A stretch of DNA of 64,000 nucleotides from Lepisosteus oculatus (lineage: Eukaryota > Chordata > Actinopteri > Semionotiformes > Lepisosteidae), in the NCBI RefSeq assembly GCF_040954835.1, contig NC_090718.1, positions 12,229,532 through 12,293,531 on the forward strand. Reading direction: 5' to 3'. Positions 46,440-57,529 of this stretch are shown one piece after another (within the stretch, counting starts at the first letter, position 1; each line of letters opens with the position of its first letter). Both the position numbers and the translations under genes were made by a program. Below the pieces are notes generated by a model. It searched no databases. It was not told where the DNA came from and worked only from the letters and a program-made list of their open reading frames with translations.

Positions 46440-48160
46440 AAAAAGTAATAACCTTGTTCTTCAAAGCATTCATTATTATATTATGGAGGTAAAGCATAAG
46501 ATTACCCTGAACTTATTTGGCTTACTTGTTTCAATTATTTTATTCAATACATTTGGAAATTTATATAACTCGAGGAGTTTCTGTGGCTTTGAAGTGGATT
46601 TTAAAATTTCAAGAGGAGAATTTAAATATTGAAATTCATACCTTCTTCATCATGGGATTTCTTGTGTTGTTTGGGAACATGAGAAAGCACTGCTCTGTGT
46701 CATAGCAGTTTTTTGGTGTTAGAGGAGTTATTTTTCTTTGAATAAATTAATGATGAGCAACATGAATGAGAAGGTAAAGAGAATAACTACCTTCAAAATA
46801 TGGTAAGTGGGTTTTGGAGATGTATTAGTTGAAGAGATTAAATTGTCAGAAGAATAAGGTAGTCTTTGGAAATGCATTAAATAAACACCAACTGTCTAAC
46901 ACACATGGTTGTGTATCTCAAAGGAGAACACAGCTGGTTTCACAATTCTAAGTCTCCTGAAGATTATCAGCACAAATAATGCAGAGTTTGTCGGATAACG
47001 ACTGAGTGAAGCTTATATCAAATATCTGTGAAGACAGAAATTACACCAAGCTCAGTAAGGATCACACCTGATCGCAACTTCAGATTAGATCTGCTCATTA
47101 TGTGTCTTGTACAAAATGCCCTTGGGAGTGGAAAGGTGAGGTGAAAGGTTGAAATAAACTTATTCAACATAGAAAACCATGCAAGATTTGTAGAAATGTA
47201 CAATTTCTAAACATCTGGAACAATTTCATAGTGTTATGATGAGGTAGTTGAATTGTTAAATGAAGACGTGATATTTGGCTGATATTTAGGGACTGGAGTT
47301 GCCTTATTTGAACTGATCACATGTGTAATTCATTAATAACACAAAAGTGTTGCAAATTTTTAGAAACAGACAGACTGTAAGACTCAGTAGGCTTGTGCTT
47401 TTCAGGATCAGAACTGCAGATTCCTGATTCAAGGAGCTTTTCTGCTTGTATTATTAGTTCCACTTTATCAGGGATTTTTTCAAACCCAATTGATGACATT
47501 TCATCACATAGTAATATTCCAGGCCTTGATCATGAAATCATGTGTCACAAGGACAACGTCTTGCACAATGTCTGATATTCATTTCCCCTGTGTTGCACAA
47601 GATGGTGACGTTTGAATAAGACACATTTAAGGAAACTCTGATATTTTGTCTTCCAGTTAATTAAGTAAAAAGAAGTTCCTTCAAATTTGTTGTTTAGGTT
47701 TAATCAGATTTGAAACAGATTGTAGTTACATTAGATGCAAAGCAATATAATCTTTAGCACATCATTGTATTTAAAGACATGTGAAGTTAAAGAAGGGAAA
47801 AAACCTCTGTGGAATTGGATAAAAAAAAACATATGATAAAGTATAGAAAAAAAAGGAAAAACTAAGAAGGGGCTCTAGGCTCCAGCCAACCAGTGCCACA
47901 ACCAGAAGCGTTAAGGTGGAGATGTTACTGCTATAGTTGAACCCAAGTGTTTGGAGTTGAACGTGCTGTCCAGAATGTTCAGTCCTCAAACAGAAGGAGA
48001 CAGCCCTTGCTGACTTCATTTACATTCTTGAATATGAGTGTATTTAACATTATTTGTAGCCCTCTGACTGGCTGATATTTAGTAATTGATAAAATGACCA
48101 AATGTAAAACAGAGGCAAAAACACAAGGTTGGCCTGGTTTAAATACTGAGGGAATGGCCT
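46440..48160. other. Intergenic stretch, nothing recognised
   Basis: AT-rich sequence without exons, RNA genes or classified repeats that I can identify. Confidence 0.4.
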
Positions 48161-48164
48161 ATTC

Positions 48165-48510
48165 TCACAGGCAATTGCCTGTATTTATATACAGCCTTTC
48201 ATTTCAAAGGATCACACAGCTCTTTATAAATATCTCACCCACCATAGAAGGGCAGCCCCACCTAGATGATGCCCCACCAGCAATTCCACTATTTTTCACC
48301 AGGAGCCACAGTGTACAGCGGATCAGGGGAGAAATGAGAAATTGTTTCAGCATTTGGATTGAATTGAAGGGGAGATTGAAGGAGGGTAGATTGTGCAAAA
48401 CCAGAGTGGGTTTTAGCCAGGACTCCAGAGCTTACAGCTCCAGCCTTGGAAACAGGTATTCAGGGTCTTTAATGACCAAGTATGTAGGGCCTTGGTTTCA
48501 TATTTCACTG
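48165..48510 (-). mobile_element. 5S-SINE tail, antisense
   Basis: Bases such as GCAGCCCCACCTAGATGATGCCCCACCAGC, then a GGGTTTTAGCCAGGACTCC block and TTCAGGGTCTTTAATGACCA, match the tail of the 5S-derived SINE family read in reverse. The 5S head itself is not visible in this copy. Confidence 0.5.
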
Positions 48511-48764
48511 TAATGATGGTCAAGTTTTTATTTTGTGATTTTCAACTAGATTTTACTAATAGGGAGCATAATTATTTGAGGGTCACTGAGACGTCCTTGT
48601 GCAAAAATGGATCATTGACATTTTTTATCTTGCCTAACGTGGTAAGTGTGAATCAAATCATTACTCAACTTTTGATGCTTTTGAAACAGCTCTGGTTTCT
48701 CAAAATGCTGTGAACAGAATTTTTTAGGTGTTCTGGAATAGCTGGACATGTGCTCTGGCTGGGC

Positions 48765-48812
48765 AAATGATCAGGAATTCCTCAGGAATGATCAGGATCA
48801 GGAATTCCTCAC
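48765..48812. repeat. Short direct repeat with AGGAATTCCT palindromes
   Basis: The word GATCAGGAATTCCTCA occurs twice about 27 bases apart, each containing the perfect palindrome AGGAATTCCT, with an extra AATGATCAGGATCA between them. It looks like replication slippage. Confidence 0.7.
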
Positions 48813-49087
48813 ACACCCCATCAAACCTGACATTGTCTGGGGACAGTAGATTTGCCTCCAGTGCGTCATGAGACCTCTGAGTGGCATGGCCTGCAAACTG
48901 GGAGGGAGGAGTATCAGGGTGGGAGAGCAAACAGTGAGTTTGAAAGCTGCTGTTCAGCTTTCGAGCTCTTGTTCAGGAGCACACAGGCAATGACCATTTA
49001 ACAATCAGGAAAGGTGAAAGACACTTTCCAACACAGCAAAGGCATTGCTCTCTTGTTCCTTTCTGTGTTCCTGTTTGACATCAGGCT

Positions 49088-49200
49088 TGACATGGGCAGC
49101 ACTGTGGAGCAGTTGTTAGGTTTCTGGACTTATAACTGAAAAATTGCAGGTTCCACTTTCCAGGTGAGACACTGTCGTTGTACCCTTGAGTGAGGTATTT
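49088..49200 (+). mobile_element. tRNA-derived SINE
   Basis: GGGCAGCACTGTGGAGCAGTTGTTAGGTTTCTGGACTTATAACTG resembles a tRNA-like head (box A around GGAGCAGTTGTTAGG), with a weak box B near GCAGGTTCCACTTTCC. It is followed by GACACTGTCGTTGTACCCTTGAGTGAGGTA, a body known from fish SINEs. It is degraded. Confidence 0.6.
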
Positions 49201-49650
49201 CCTAATATATTAAAAAATAATATTAAAAATTATAATCCATATTAAAAAACTAAATAGGCACAAATTATGGATTCTTATGGCAAATTTGCACAAGAACAAC
49301 GTCTACGTCGGTTGTACATAAACAGACATAATATGCTAAACGTTTTTATATACCTTCATATGCCGACATCGAGCACGCCTTTTAAGATTTGTAAATAGGA
49401 GCTTTATTTTTACACACTTATGCTAAATTTAAAAAGTCAAGACCTCGGTATATGCTAAATGACGCAGGAAAGAATCAAAGGTTATAAAATCGCTATCTAT
49501 TCAATATAAACAAAATGCGTCTTGCTGTAATCGAACCCGTTGTCTACTTCTACAAACTTCAAACGCGACCTCCTCCGCAGACGAATGTAAAAAGATTGCC
49601 ATCTAGCGCTGGTTGTCTGAAATGTCACGTGCTACATAGAAATAGATATA

Positions 49651-49825
49651 ATTGGCTGCTCGGCTTCTTACGCCCAGCCAATAGGAATTAAACAGAGTCT
49701 TCTAGCTCTTGTCCAATAGAAACAACTCTTCAGTCGAACAACAACTGACCAATAGGAATTCTACCTGCTTTACTCGTAGCAGACCAATAAGAGCTCGATT
49801 CTAGTTTCCAAGCTTAGTACGATAA
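49651..49825 (+). promoter_or_regulatory. Phased CCAAT-box array with TATA-like element
   Basis: Four CCAAT boxes lie at 49678-49682, 49713-49717, 49749-49753 and 49784-49788, spaced 35-36 bases apart, three of them within (A/G)CCAATAGGA- or CCAATAGA-like words. A reverse CCAAT (ATTGG) is at 49651. A GATAAAA TATA-like element follows at about 49820. Arrays of this kind bind NF-Y and are typical of histone, MHC class II and cell-cycle promoters. It probably drives a + strand transcript beginning near 49850. Confidence 0.6.
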
Positions 49826-50396
49826 AATCCTTTATCTCCGCAGACGTGGAAAAAGGCGACTATTACCACCTTTTAGATTTGACCTCATATTAAAGAAATC
49901 GTAATGTTTTCAGTACTGAGCTCTGTGAAGTTGGCAACAATTCCTGGCAACAAAACAGAACCGTCCCTTTTAAGATCCTACTGAGCATTTCAAAGTAAAA
50001 ATTCATTAAAGTCCCCAAAACTTTTTTTAATTGATTTATATTTGACATTTTATTGTAAAAACAAATGTATTGAATTTGTTACTTCAGAAATGGCAAATCT
50101 ATCTAAAAAGGGAAACAACGAACTACAACAAACTTCATAGTAAGGTTTCAGTTTTGACTCCCACTAAAGTAAAATGTATTCTATGGTCTGTTGAATCATT
50201 TTACAAATTTGGCATTACTGTGAAAACAAAGGATAGTAACTCAGCCAAAGCGCAGATATATGAAAAGGACAGACCTCCCCCAACCCAGAATGTGGCCTCA
50301 GTTCTGACAGATTTTCCTGGCTGCAATTATTACTGGAGTTCGAACATACCCAGCCACCCATATACACCCATACAGCCCAGAGGCCCTGTCTCTCTC

Positions 50397-50490
50397 ACAC
50401 CTGAAGAAGGCTCCACGGCCGAAACGTTGTGTTCTCTTTCTTCTTTTTTTCAGCATGGAATAAACCTATTACTTGTTCCTTTGCACCCAT
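50397..50490 (+). mobile_element. Penelope-like terminal segment with hammerhead-like motif
   Basis: CACACCTGAAGAAGGCTCCACGGCCGAAACGTTGTG is followed by TTCTTTTTTTCAGCATGGAATAAACCTATTAC and CTTGTTCCTTTGCA. The same order occurs in the Penelope-like terminal repeats at 19.6-20.0 kb. CTGAAGA plus GAAA separated by a GGC/GCC stem is the arrangement of a minimal hammerhead core, which Penelope elements are known to carry. Confidence 0.6.
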
Positions 50491-50494
50491 ATAG

Positions 50495-53318
50495 TTGAGG
50501 ACAATAACTGGTGCCTTTGAGAAGCAAGAGGATCATTTTAAGCAGAGTTTGGACCCAAGGAGCATTTGCAATGTTGTAACAGATGTGGTGCAGCTGGTAA
50601 GAAAGAAATTTGAAATAAGCAAGCTTCAAGAACCTAGACCAGAATTAAAAGTAAAGGCTACAGTTCACTTTTATTGTGGTATGCAATACCTTATCCTCTT
50701 CCATTCCAGGACACAGTGCAGAACAGGTTTGGAGCGTAGCTCTTTTCTCTCCTTTTCTTTCTCTGGGGTCTTCTGTTTGTGATACATTTTTAAAAGAACA
50801 TTTAAAAAATGTATGAAAGAAGGGAAGGCAAACAAGTACTTGAATTGATCGGTGGTCTCACATAAGCCTGCAGTCCTGCTTGACACTGTAGAATACTGGA
50901 TTTATTCAGACAATTTGCTGATAAGAATGTTTTATCTGTATTGTTTGTTTTTTAGGTGATTATTCTAACATTCTTAAATTGTAATTCAAATAATATAGTC
51001 TCTCATTCTCTTGGAATGCAGAACCATCCAATTTTTCTTAAATAATATTTTGTTTGCAAATTGGCAGACGTGTAGTCCTCAGCTACTTCCATCCTGTTGC
51101 TTAGGAAATGATGGACAGTTGTGTGAATAATCAAGCTCCAAATCTGTGTCAGAGACAGATACTGCACAGCAATGTACCAATCTCGAAGGTAAATAACTAC
51201 GTATTTGTGTTCTTATCAGCTTGCAACAAATCCATGGTATGGGACTTTAAGCTTATGGTTTTTAAAACCACTGTGTGGTTCTTCATTTGAATTACTACCA
51301 TTGTCGAGTGAGAATAGTCATAGTTGACTGGAACAAGAACCAGGTTGCAAAGCCACCATGTCCTCTTTGATGTGGGTAGTTTGGGCAACACTTTAATATT
51401 CTCAAAGTACAAATTCTGTGAGGTTTGACTTACAAATGTCGATGTTACAGTCAATGTGAGAAGTTATGTGGTTGTACTTACCAAGGGATTAAGATATGCA
51501 TCAGCTGTTAGCGCCACACGCTTGTCCTTTCCACAGCGTTGATCATTGATCTTCCTTATTCACTTGAAATGCAAACAGAAATGAAGAGGACTGTAAAACA
51601 ATTATGACAGATTTCATATTATACAGTGGGTATTGAAAGTCCCCTAACCCCTTTCAAAATATGCACTTTTTGTTGCCCTAAAGCCCCAAAAGAAGACCAA
51701 TAAAATCAGACTTTTTCCAGTTTGATTCATAAATTGGACCTTGCAACATCCAAGTGAAAAAAGAAAGCAGAATTTCTGGAGAAAAAAAATTAAAAGTAGA
51801 ATAACTGGGTTGGATAAGAGAACACCCCCCCTTGAGTTAATACTTGGTGGAAGCACCTTTTGCTTGAATTACAGTCTTGAGTCTATTTGGATACATCTCT
51901 ACCAACTTTGCACACCAAGAGGGAGGAATATTTGTCCATTCCTCCTTACAGAATTGTTCAGGCTCAGTTAAACTGCGGAGGTGATGGCCTGCCCTCTTCA
52001 AGTCATTCCAAAGATTTTCGATGGGATTGAGGTCGGGGCTCTGGACACTCAAGGACATCCACCTTCCTGTCCTTCAGCCACGGTACGGTTGCTTTGGCCG
52101 TGTGCTTTGGGTCATTGTCATGTTGAAAGGTGAACCATCATCCCATTTTCAACTTCCTGGCTGAGGGCTGCAGGTTTTCTTCAGGAATTTGCCTGTATTG
52201 TGCACCACCCACCACCACCGTGCTCTGCTGTAGGAATGGTGTTCTTTGGACGGTAAGATGTACTGGGTTTTCGCCAGACGTGCCACTTTTTGCATTCCGG
52301 CTGAAAAGTTCAATTTTGGTCTCATCTGACCACAGCTTCTTTAAGGTGCTGTTTTATCAAACCATAAACGAGACTTGATGTGGCTTTTTTTAAGGAGTGG
52401 CTTTTTTCTTGCCACAATCCAATACAGGCCTCCCCTACTTAAAGCCTTTGAAATATTTTTATACCAATCTCCTGCCTTGTGCCTTTCCACAACTTTATCT
52501 CAAAGTTCTTTTGAAAGCACCTTTCCACCCATAGTGGATGGAATGCACTTCCAAACCATAGAGTCCTCTAGAAATTACTGTTCTTATTCTGAACTCATCA
52601 AAATCACCACAATTGATAGGTGGGAGCCAATAAGTTTGTTGTGTGATCAGTAAAGTTGATTGGTTATACCTGAGCAAGTTTACAAATGCAATTGTAAGGG
52701 GTGGGGGTGTCCGAATGTAGCACGTGTCAATTCAGATTGCGTGGCACTGTAGTATGTTTATTTAATGTTTGAATCCATATAAAAATGGAATAATAAAATC
52801 TAATGAGGCATTCCTCATATGACATTTTAGTTCACAAATCTCCCTGTTCATTTCCTTTAAGACAGGACCTTTCACTCTCTTTGGAAAACACTGTCCAGGG
52901 TTGTGTACCGCTCTGATTAATAATCTAGCTAATGCAGTCGGCAGTGACATTCTGAGGATTTGTGACTTAGGTAACACTTTCACTTTTGTGAGGTTAACCC
53001 CCCCACCCCAGGTTTAGAAAACACTTCATGCTAGAGTCGAACCAACAGTTAAGATATTAGTTTTTAAAGGTACACATTTTGTGTTTAGTCTGGCTCAGAT
53101 TTGTATTGAGCTGTGGCTCAACTAACGGTGTTTTGGGCGATGCACTCCATTTGCTTAGAATAAAGTTTCCTGGTACAAGCAGTGCCTTTGTGTGGTCTGA
53201 GATTTCTTTTTTAAATGTTCATTTTCAGAATGACAGCAACATTGCCGCTGTTGTGGTAACAATGCATTCCACTCAACTGCAGCTGCGTAGATTCATCCAC
53301 ATTTGCTTAGTGGACTGA
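50495..53318 (+). CDS. Putative unrecognised gene, three phase-0 exons
   Basis: Three candidate coding exons join in frame: 50495-50596 (contains [20 protein letters not shown]), 51105-51188 ([20 protein letters not shown]...) and 53229-53318 (NDSNIAAVV... to a stop). All have AG acceptors and, except the last, GTAAG/GTAAAT donors, and all are phase 0. I do not recognise the protein. There is no ATG in the first exon, so a 5' exon is missing. A nearby AG-bordered frame starting MANLSKKGNNELQQTS (50090-50138) ends in the wrong phase. A Tc1 remnant lies in the intron before the last exon. The phased CCAAT promoter is 0.7 kb upstream. It may be a gene fragment. Confidence 0.35.
51621..52752 (-). 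mobile_element. Tc1-like transposon, degraded
   Basis: The element is bounded by TACAGTGGGTATTG at the left and CACTGTA at the right, flanked by TA as expected of Tc1/mariner. On the - strand at 51837-52058 the frame includes [17 protein letters not shown], the conserved region holding the last acidic residue of the DD34E transposase, followed by [22 protein letters not shown]. The rest of the transposase region is recognisable only as worn homology. The two ends have diverged, which points to an old copy. Confidence 0.8.
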
Positions 53319-53499
53319 TAATAAGTAAAGAGGCAGTAAATTGGACAGTGTGTGATAAACGTCTGCAGATGTGAAATCACATATCTTGGGGCATCACTGC
53401 ACTCCACATATTTCAAAGCCCTTTCATTCATTTTCCTGGGACACTCAAATATTGAATATTTCAAAAGTAGAGGAAAACAAGCACTCAGCACTGTCAGTC

Positions 53500-55440
53500 T
53501 GTAGCCACGCCCACTTGAATGACATCCTCGGTAGGCCACGCCCCGCTCACCTGTCCGCCAGGTTCTGCGAGAGAGAAGGGAAGCTGGGTGAGTTTGTTCC
53601 GCGGCTTTTTGTGGATTTTTATTATTATTCCTTTATTCGAATACAGAAAAAAAAATTAATGTAATTATGTAGTGTACACCTCGCAGTATGTGGTAAAACA
53701 TTTGAATGGGGAGTTAAATATCAATTTTTCACTGTTTCGTTAACAATGCTTCTCTTAATTTTAACAAACCGCTTGTGTTTCACACACAATGTGTGTATTC
53801 CTTATACACCGATGAAAAGCTCTGTTGCAGCAGTAAAGACACTGCAGTATTGGCAGAATGAATCTCGCTTTTCCGTGTTTCTTATCTTTTATCTTGTTTA
53901 ATCTTTCTTAATCAGACACCTCATTAACATTGCTCACAAAATCAAGCGAGTGCGTTTATCCAAACCGAAAGCAGCCCACCTAGAACTGGGTAAAGTTATT
54001 TAAATATTTTACAGAGTATTTTATTTGATTATGTTGTATGTCTGTGGTACACACGCTCCGTTTGCAACAAATACTTATAAATTTAAATTGTCTCTAAATT
54101 CTAAATTCTGCTGTTTTTCTGTTTTCAGTTTAGCAGTTTCGGGCTGGACTACAAAACGGGGGTATAAGCGTGAGTATAAACATTTTTTTCATTTCCTTAC
54201 AAGTCTTTAATTGAAATAAATTGTGCGTTATCTGTCCTGGTGAAAACGCAGTTTTCTACTAAGAAACTCGGGTTTAAATTATCGTCTAAATGTGTTCTTG
54301 TGTTTCCAGTTTGGAGTCTTCGGGCAGGACAAGCTTGACTCAGCTGCTGGAATTATCTATGTAAGTATAAACCTTTTTATTCGTTTACATGAATCATATT
54401 GAAGTACAGCATACTTCTAACTTGTTGGAAAAATTTGATCCACCTTGTCATAAGAAGATTCAAACTAGGAGATAATACATTTCTCCAGGGCAGAAGTGGT
54501 TTTGACCCGACAGCACTGTAGGTTGTAGGTTTGCTGTTTATAGGAATCATTTTCTGCCAAAAGTGCGATCACTTGACTTTTTTTGATGGGCATAATACAT
54601 CTTCGTAAGAAATCGTTTTGTTTTCCAAATTGCATCACAATGGAGCCTATAAAGATTTGGATTAGTTGTTCGTGTGTTAACTCAGCTTTTTCAGAACATT
54701 TTGAATGTTAATCAAAAAGGAAATCGTAAAAAAAAACAGTAGAATGTGGTAGTTTCTATTTAATCGATACACTATAGCTTTATTGAATGTTCTGTGCCTT
54801 CGATATTCTCACACTTTAAATGCAAGCCTGATTTCTTCAATAGCCTGCTAAACAGGAACGTTACCCGTTACACCAGGTTAAGCGCTTTATTCCAACTGTA
54901 GATCTTTTTAAACTCATCTTCTGGACCTGTCGGTTAGCTCGATCTAGTTTAATAATAAATTATATATAATAATTTCGAGAAAGCACCGCTAATACTGATT
55001 TCTCTTGTTTTGCAGGAAATTTAACGAAGTTCCAGTCTTCATTCTGATCGCTGCCTCGACAAATCCCTTGGAGAAACAGTAATGTGCCGTATGTTTCTGT
55101 GCTTTTCCGTGTACTGTAGTTGCGTGCAAATCTTTTTGTACACTGTTTATTTGTAAAAGCTTTTAGCGTAAATGTATCCGTGCTTTGACACTTTAAATCC
55201 ATGTTACTTTTCACTTCAGATCCTGTGGATCTGTCGTATGTAATGGAATGCGTTGTTTAACGTTGCATGCTAATGTTTTTGTACTCTGCTTACTTGTAAA
55301 AAGTCTTTAGTGTTAATGTAGCCTTGCTTTGACGCTTTGTAATTTAAAAGGTGTTAATTTTCATTTCGAATCTGTGCATCGCTCGTACTGGAATGCTTTG
55401 TTTTGTATGCAACTTTCGCTCAATAAATTGTTGATTGGAG
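53500..55440 (+). ncRNA. Putative spliced long non-coding RNA
   Basis: A GC-rich promoter with CCACGCCC boxes (53510-53550) is followed by a first exon ending at a GTGAGT donor (53587). Later exons are at 54129-54169, 54310-54360 (GTAAGT donor) and 55016-55440, with AATAAA at 55422-55427. No frame of useful length runs across the exons; the best ATG frame in the last exon is 24 codons. Exons 2 and 3 resemble each other, and the last exon holds a tandem duplication. The structure fits a snoRNA host or other lncRNA, but no box C/D snoRNA was found. A hairpin in intron 3 is listed separately. Confidence 0.45.
54487..54560 (+). ncRNA. H/ACA-like hairpin in lncRNA intron
   Basis: A two-level stem can form: GGCAGAA pairs with TTCTGCC, and inside it ACAGCA pairs with TGCTGT, leaving two internal single-stranded pockets of about 14 bases. 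This is the shape of one half of an H/ACA guide RNA. A clear H box or correctly spaced ACA is missing, so it may be chance. Confidence 0.25.
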
Positions 55441-55513
55441 TTTGATGTGTTTTGTTGTTTCTGTTCTCATGCAGAGTTCCGTACACCCTTGGTCCTGAAA
55501 AAGCCCGGTGTTG

Positions 55514-56253
55514 GTGAGTTTTTTGGCGGAGAGACTTTACTAACAGTTTCCGAGAAGCGATGCGAAGGGCTGTTTTTTCCTTGTTGTCACTGACCGCAAG
55601 GGGACACCCTATCGCTTTGTGACTTGGAAACTGCAGAGGCTACCCCCTTGTTAAGTCTGTCCAGATTTTCCCGCCAAAAAACTTAGTATATACCGGGGCT
55701 CTTGCAGGGCGTGGTCTCTCCCATCAATCAAACCCAGCCCCGTCTACTCCTCTTTTTGGAGAGAGGGGCTGGGTGATTGACTGCAGCTCTAGCCAAGCCC
55801 ACTCACTCCCAGCAGCAGGGGAAGGCAGGTTGGTGATGGCCTAGGTCCCTGCAGAGAGGCAGGGCTCCTGGTGTGGACTTAGAAGTCTGTTGGTTGCAAG
55901 CTGTGACTGATAGGCTGAGTCCGCCCTGGGTGCCTCCTCTCTCTCGGGCCAAAGCCACCTCCAGCCCGTCTTCCTCTCAGCTGGGAGTGAGGGGGCTTGG
56001 CTAGAGCTTCCCTCCCTTCTCCTCCCCTAGGGGCTGTACCTCGGCTCCCTCCTAGGGACCCTAACCCCCCAGAGACTATCTAAAAAGGCGGGAAAATCTG
56101 GAGCGACTTAAAAAGGGGGTAGCCCCCGCAGTTTCCAAGTCACGATGCGATAGGGTGTCCCCTTGCGGCCGTGGCGCAAAGTACAGAACAACCCATCGCA
56201 TCGCTTCTCGGAAACTGATTGCTCTCTCCAGATTTTGCAGCCAAAAACTTACA
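55514..56253. mobile_element. Fold-back element with long nested inverted repeats
   Basis: The ends form long imperfect inverted repeats. On the left are GAGTTTTTTGGC, AGTTTCCGAGAAGCGATGCGA, GCAAGGGGACACCCTATCGC, GTGACTTGGAAACTGC and CCAGATTTTCCCGCC. The same words appear in reverse order on the opposite strand from 56085 to 56253. Inside, AGCCAAGCCCACTCACTCCCAGC (55792) pairs with GCTGGGAGTGAGGGGGCTTGGCT (about 55980). A further hairpin lies at 55725-55785 (TCAATCAAACCCAGCCCC with GGGGCTGGGTGATTGA). No open frame is present. It is GC-rich against an AT-rich background. It separates two convergent transcripts. Confidence 0.75.
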
Positions 56254-56319
56254 GCAGTGAGACACCAGCCCCGAGCAAACCCTCCCAACACCTTGAAAAA
56301 ATAGCAGACAATTCAGAAA

Positions 56320-57520
56320 ATGCAAATGAACGGTTTTTATTTCACAATGCACAGCACATACAGTAGCAGCAGTCAACAGGGAACAGTTTAACAACATAAC
56401 GCCATTAAGAGCAAGATACAACACTGAATCGGTACATGACAGGCACTGTTGTCAAAAATAACATTCAAGGAAAAGCACACATTGTCAAGAAAAACTTGCC
56501 AACGCACGACGAGTTGCTGGAGTGGATACGATTTCAACGGAGCGCTGAGGATGAGGGGCCGCAGAACTGAAGACAAAAGAAAAAACACCAAGTTAACAAA
56601 ATACGGGCTTTGCAGAATGGATTCACTTGATGTGCTAAATAAAAGTTAATAAACCTTTAAACATGGTGCTTGAATAAAGATGTATACAAACACGATGAAA
56701 TGCAATGAGAAAATAACAGATTAAATGAGAAAGCAAAGATAGATCCCTGTCCCGCTACTCCAAAAAACTCCAGAACATACGTTCAGCCACATAAGAATTC
56801 AATTCCACTGAAGAACCAGCCTCTTAAGGGTTTGTTTTTCCATTCAACAAAAGCACAACGAAACGAAAAGCAGCAATGTAGTTAATATATGCCTGTTCCG
56901 GGAAAGAATGTGTGAAAAAGCAGGCACAACGTTATTCTTAACGAGTTACACAAATATTAATAGTATAGCGGAAGGTAGGAATATAACTTACCGTTAAAAA
57001 ACACTTTTCATAACTGGTATCCCGTTCTTGAAATCCGTTTGGCACCTGGAGAAATGAAAAGCTAACGAATTAGTCAGTTTAATCTTGACAATTTTTGTTA
57101 GCATTTCGGAACAAAAAACGTTCTTATAGTCCCAGGCCGCAAAAGGATATTACACAGCAAAGGACTTTAAAAAGCAAATATTTGAAGAAAAACTACAGCC
57201 CCAGACACCTAGAAATACCATATTTTAAAAACATACAATGAAAGTTCAGTGCAAGATGGTATAAGAAACTTTATACAAACTTTTCAAACATCGAGAGCAC
57301 GCCAAAACGGACAGAACACTCATTTGGCCTTCCTTAAACACAAAGAAAAGAGAAAAACAAATACAATTAACAACAAAATACTTTCATCTTGATTTCCCAA
57401 AACTTAAATTTAAATTTTGCACTTAAAATCAGAAAATTCAAAATAAAACGCAAACGCACCTCGAGCCGCCCCAGCTCGTCCCGCCGCCATCTTGCCGAGC
57501 GCACCTGTGGAACAGGTGGA
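56320..57520 (-). ncRNA. Putative spliced transcript, mostly non-coding
   Basis: On the - strand a CpG-rich start is followed by an ATG at 57490-57488 in an AAGATGGCGGCGGGA context and a donor after 57460. Exon 2 lies at 57045-56992 and exon 3 starts at 56566. AATAAA is at 56341-56336. From the ATG the frame gives only 22 codons (MAAGRAGAARG... to a stop in exon 2). Another frame stays open across all exons (VPNGFQERDTSYEKCFLT, then LRPLILSAPLKSYP) but has no ATG and no known family. I call it a lncRNA or a short-peptide gene. Confidence 0.4.
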
Positions 57521-57529
57521 CGGGGCGTG

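Noticed and set aside
48765-48812. AGGAATTCCT palindromes as an operator-like site
   Set aside because: The pair sits in a simple direct repeat explained by slippage, with no gene nearby.
50090-50138. Short exon beginning MANLSKKGNNELQQTS
   Set aside because: It has an acceptor and a GTAAGG donor, but its phase gives a stop with almost every downstream acceptor.
53808-53850. Box C/D snoRNA in the lncRNA first intron
   Set aside because: A CGATGAA-like C box is present, but no CTGA D box or closing stem was found at the right distance.
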